From an uncultured Lachnospiraceae bacterium (lineage in GTDB: Bacteria > Bacillota > Clostridia > Lachnospirales > Lachnospiraceae): a DNA stretch of 7,365 bases. The translations under genes and the position numbers were made by a program. Positions 5,719-7,365 of the stretch are shown here, piece by piece. Position 1 is the stretch's first letter. Each line of letters starts with the position of its first letter. The notes below the pieces were generated by a model. The model ran no database searches, was not told the origin of the DNA, and was given only the letters and a program-made list of their open reading frames with translations. Where the stretch lies: NCBI GenBank assembly GCA_945492935.1, contig CALYVE010000079.1, positions 1 to 7,365 on the forward strand, given 5' to 3'.

Positions 5719-6282
5719 ATGAAAAAATGTATTTGCATTATAATTATTTTAATAATGGTGTGTTCGCTTACGGCATGTGGGAATCGGATGAAGGAAGCTT
5801 TTGAGACGTCAATGGAGCCACTTCCGGAATTTAGTGACCGTTACCTCGTATCCTCGAATTACGGCGGAGGCGGCTGGGGCGATTTTTATGATTGTATTTC
5901 AGGAGAGGTGCGCCTTTGTAAAAATGGAACAATTGAGTTTTACATGCCGGAATACGACGGTCGAACAATGACAGGAATGGTTCTTGTTGACACGCTACCG
6001 GTTGACCCGGAAAAATATGCCAAAGTTGAGAAGTCGATTGATTTGGAAGAATTATATACGTTGGATCCGGAATTGGATGAGAATGTGTGTGATGGCTATA
6101 GCAGAACACTTACGGTATATGGAAAAGATGATCATGTATTAAAGGTATGTGGTGGCTATATGCCATGTAATAAACGATTCAATGAAATGTATCAAATTGT
6201 AAATGAATGCTACCCGAAGGAAGAATTGTCGGCGCTTTATGATGCATGGATTGAAGCTCTTAAGAAGGAGAATAATTTTTAA
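5719..6282 (+). CDS. Cysteine-rich lipoprotein of unknown function, 187 residues
   Basis: GGGAGG at 5708-5713 lies 5 bases before ATG 5719; the in-frame ATG at 5695 lacks a usable site and would precede the signal. The lipoprotein signal is clear: MKK, a hydrophobic run rich in Ile, then the lipobox L-T-A-C with Cys20 as the lipid-bearing residue. The mature part has a glycine turn followed by Trp (GGGGWGDFYD, 49-58), a strand pair with CKNGTIEFYMPEYDG (67-81), an acidic helix (about 107-121), then SRTLTVYGKDDHVLKVCGGYMP (split around 128-149) and a helical C-terminus. Besides Cys20 the mature part has six cysteines (59, 67, 124, 144, 150, 164), enough for disulfides. I do not recognise the family. 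The preceding gene is also a lipoprotein but shows no obvious sequence similarity, so these are not simple duplicates. Confidence 0.82.
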   Translation: MKKCICIIIILIMVCSLTACGNRMKEAFETSMEPLPEFSDRYLVSSNYGGGGWGDFYDCISGEVRLCKNGTIEFYMPEYDGRTMTGMVLVDTLPVDPEKYAKVEKSIDLEELYTLDPELDENVCDGYSRTLTVYGKDDHVLKVCGGYMPCNKRFNEMYQIVNECYPKEELSALYDAWIEALKKENNF

Positions 6283-6290
6283 AAAAGTAG

Positions 6291-6319
6291 TTGACGAATG
6301 ATAATAAATCGTTTATATT
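6291..6319 (+). promoter_or_regulatory. Sigma-A promoter of the aldolase gene
   Basis: -35 TTGACG (6291-6296, 5/6) and -10 TATATT (6314-6319, 5/6) are spaced by 17 bp, the best-formed promoter in the window. The start would be near 6326, giving a 46-base leader with a small 5-bp hairpin (CACTT 6328-6332 with AAGTG 6343-6347) that lies before the ribosome site AAAGGA at 6357-6362. Confidence 0.65.
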
Positions 6320-6371
6320 ATGTTTGTCACTTCAACGCGGTAAAGTGTGAAAGAAGAAAGGAACTTATATT

Positions 6372-7337
6372 ATGAAACAGATTGAACATTTACTCGGATT
6401 TAGAAAAAGTATCAAAGTCGTAGACGCAACACTTCGTGATGGAGGTCTTGTGAATGATTTCTATTTTACAGATGCGTTCGTTCAGAATTTATATAAGACA
6501 AACATTGAAGCAGGCGTTGACTATATGGAGATGGGATACCGTGCATCAAAGAAGGTATTTGATGAGTCGAAGTTCGGCAAATGGAAATTTTGCAGTGATG
6601 AACATATTCGTGAAATTGTTGGCGACAATGACACAGATTTAAAGATTGCCATTATGGCAGATATCGGAAGACATGACAAGAATGATTTTGACCAGAAGGT
6701 AAACAGCCCTGTTGATCTTGTACGTGTTGCAGCATACATTCACCAGATGCCGGAGGCAATCGATATGATTGAGGATGCTGCAAAGAAGGGTTATGAGACA
6801 TCATGTAATATTATGGCGATTTCCAATGCGCAGGAGACAGATATTAAGGCTGCACTTGAGATGCTTGGACAGACGCCGGTCGATTGTATTTACATTGTAG
6901 ACAGTTTTGGATCAATATACCCGGAGGAAATGGCACGTGTCGTTGATTTATACATGAATGCGGCGACAAAGTACAATAAGAAGCTTGGTATTCATGCACA
7001 TAACAATCAGCAGCTTGCATTTGCGAATACGATCGAGGCATGTGGTGACGGTGTTGATTGGTTAGATGCTACCTACAATTCCATGGGACGTGGCGCGGGT
7101 AACTGTGCGATGGAGCTTCTTCTTGGATTTTTGAAGAATCCAAAGTACAACGTATTTCCGGTATTCAAGTTTATTGAGGATTACGTGATCCAGCTGAAGA
7201 AGGATGGTATTGTCTGGGGTTATGATCTTCAGTACCTCATGACAGGACTTCTCAATCAGCATCCAAGATCAGCGATTCAGTTCACAAAAGATAAGAGAGA
7301 AGATTACGCTGAATTTTACAAGGAATTTTTGAGCTAA
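6372..7337 (+). CDS. HMG-CoA-lyase/DmpG-like aldolase (DRE-TIM metallolyase family), 321 residues
   Basis: The start is fixed by AAAGGA 9 bases upstream. Motifs of the DRE-TIM metallolyase (HMGL-like, TIM-barrel) superfamily are plain: DATLRDGG at 18-25 (Arg22 and Asp23 as likely catalytic and metal residues), DYMEMGYR at 50-57, VDSFG at 176-180, the metal-binding GIHAHNN at 206-212 (His208, His210), and MGRGAGN at 238-244. In the family a divalent metal activates a 2-oxo acid or acyl-CoA for C-C bond cleavage or formation. The TLRDGG form and size are nearest to the catalytic part of 4-hydroxy-2-oxovalerate aldolases. The DmpF-type acetaldehyde dehydrogenase partner is not beside it here, and no CoA-binding or regulatory C-terminal domain (as in isopropylmalate or citramalate synthases) is present. 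The substrate is therefore open. It is a cytoplasmic enzyme. Confidence 0.9.
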   Translation: MKQIEHLLGFRKSIKVVDATLRDGGLVNDFYFTDAFVQNLYKTNIEAGVDYMEMGYRASKKVFDESKFGKWKFCSDEHIREIVGDNDTDLKIAIMADIGRHDKNDFDQKVNSPVDLVRVAAYIHQMPEAIDMIEDAAKKGYETSCNIMAISNAQETDIKAALEMLGQTPVDCIYIVDSFGSIYPEEMARVVDLYMNAATKYNKKLGIHAHNNQQLAFANTIEACGDGVDWLDATYNSMGRGAGNCAMELLLGFLKNPKYNVFPVFKFIEDYVIQLKKDGIVWGYDLQYLMTGLLNQHPRSAIQFTKDKREDYAEFYKEFLS

Positions 7338-7365
7338 TATAAAAAGAAACATATAGGGTTATTTT
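7338..7365 (+). other. Window end after the aldolase stop
   Basis: These 28 bases are AT-rich. No complete hairpin terminator or new gene start is visible before the window ends. Confidence 0.5.

Noticed and set aside
6326..6371. Riboswitch in the aldolase leader
   Set aside because: The leader is only about 46 bases with one 5-bp hairpin, too short for a known aptamer and expression platform.

Overview
The window looks like chromosomal DNA from a low-GC Gram-positive gut or rumen Clostridia, most likely a Lachnospiraceae relative. This is inferred from AGGAGG/AAAGGAG-type ribosome sites, sigma-A-like promoters, a LexA box of the Gram-positive type, two small Firmicutes-style lipoproteins, a very large protein made of choline/glucan-binding-like (cell-wall-binding) repeats, and A/T-rich wobble positions. 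All intact genes are on the + strand. Species cannot be read from the sequence.

Layout. 1-340: a tandem array of a 20-bp unit, 16 regular copies plus one degenerate terminal copy, which runs off the left edge of the window. 345-372: a sigma-A-type promoter that starts 5 bp after the array ends. 429-3770: a secreted protein of 1113 residues that is almost wholly aromatic W/Y repeats and has no visible catalytic domain. 3774-3822: a strong hairpin terminator with A and T tracts on its two sides, so it could work in both directions. 3823-4140: a gene-poor stretch with the broken C-terminal end of a minus-strand membrane protein gene and a second, less certain coding scrap. 4205-4621: a 138-residue protein of unknown function, preceded by a perfect 15-bp dyad that overlaps its likely promoter. 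4646-4984: a LexA-box promoter driving a 92-residue protein of unknown function. 5064-5594 and 5719-6282: two lipoproteins. 6291-7337: a well-formed promoter and an HMG-CoA-lyase/DmpG-like aldolase of 321 residues. The last 28 bases hold nothing I can name.

How the parts may work together. The array, promoter and giant repeat protein form one unit: a surface or secreted wall-binding protein whose promoter abuts a potentially length-variable repeat. The LexA-box gene is a likely SOS-response gene; the first lipoprotein follows it by 79 bp with no terminator that I can see, so it may be read through from the SOS promoter. The aldolase has its own promoter and no pathway partners in view. I see no CRISPR array, tRNA, rRNA, transposase or intact mobile element. 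The best leads are the promoter-abutting 20-bp array with its transition-only variation, the catalytic-domain-free repeat protein, and the SOS-controlled small gene of unknown function.
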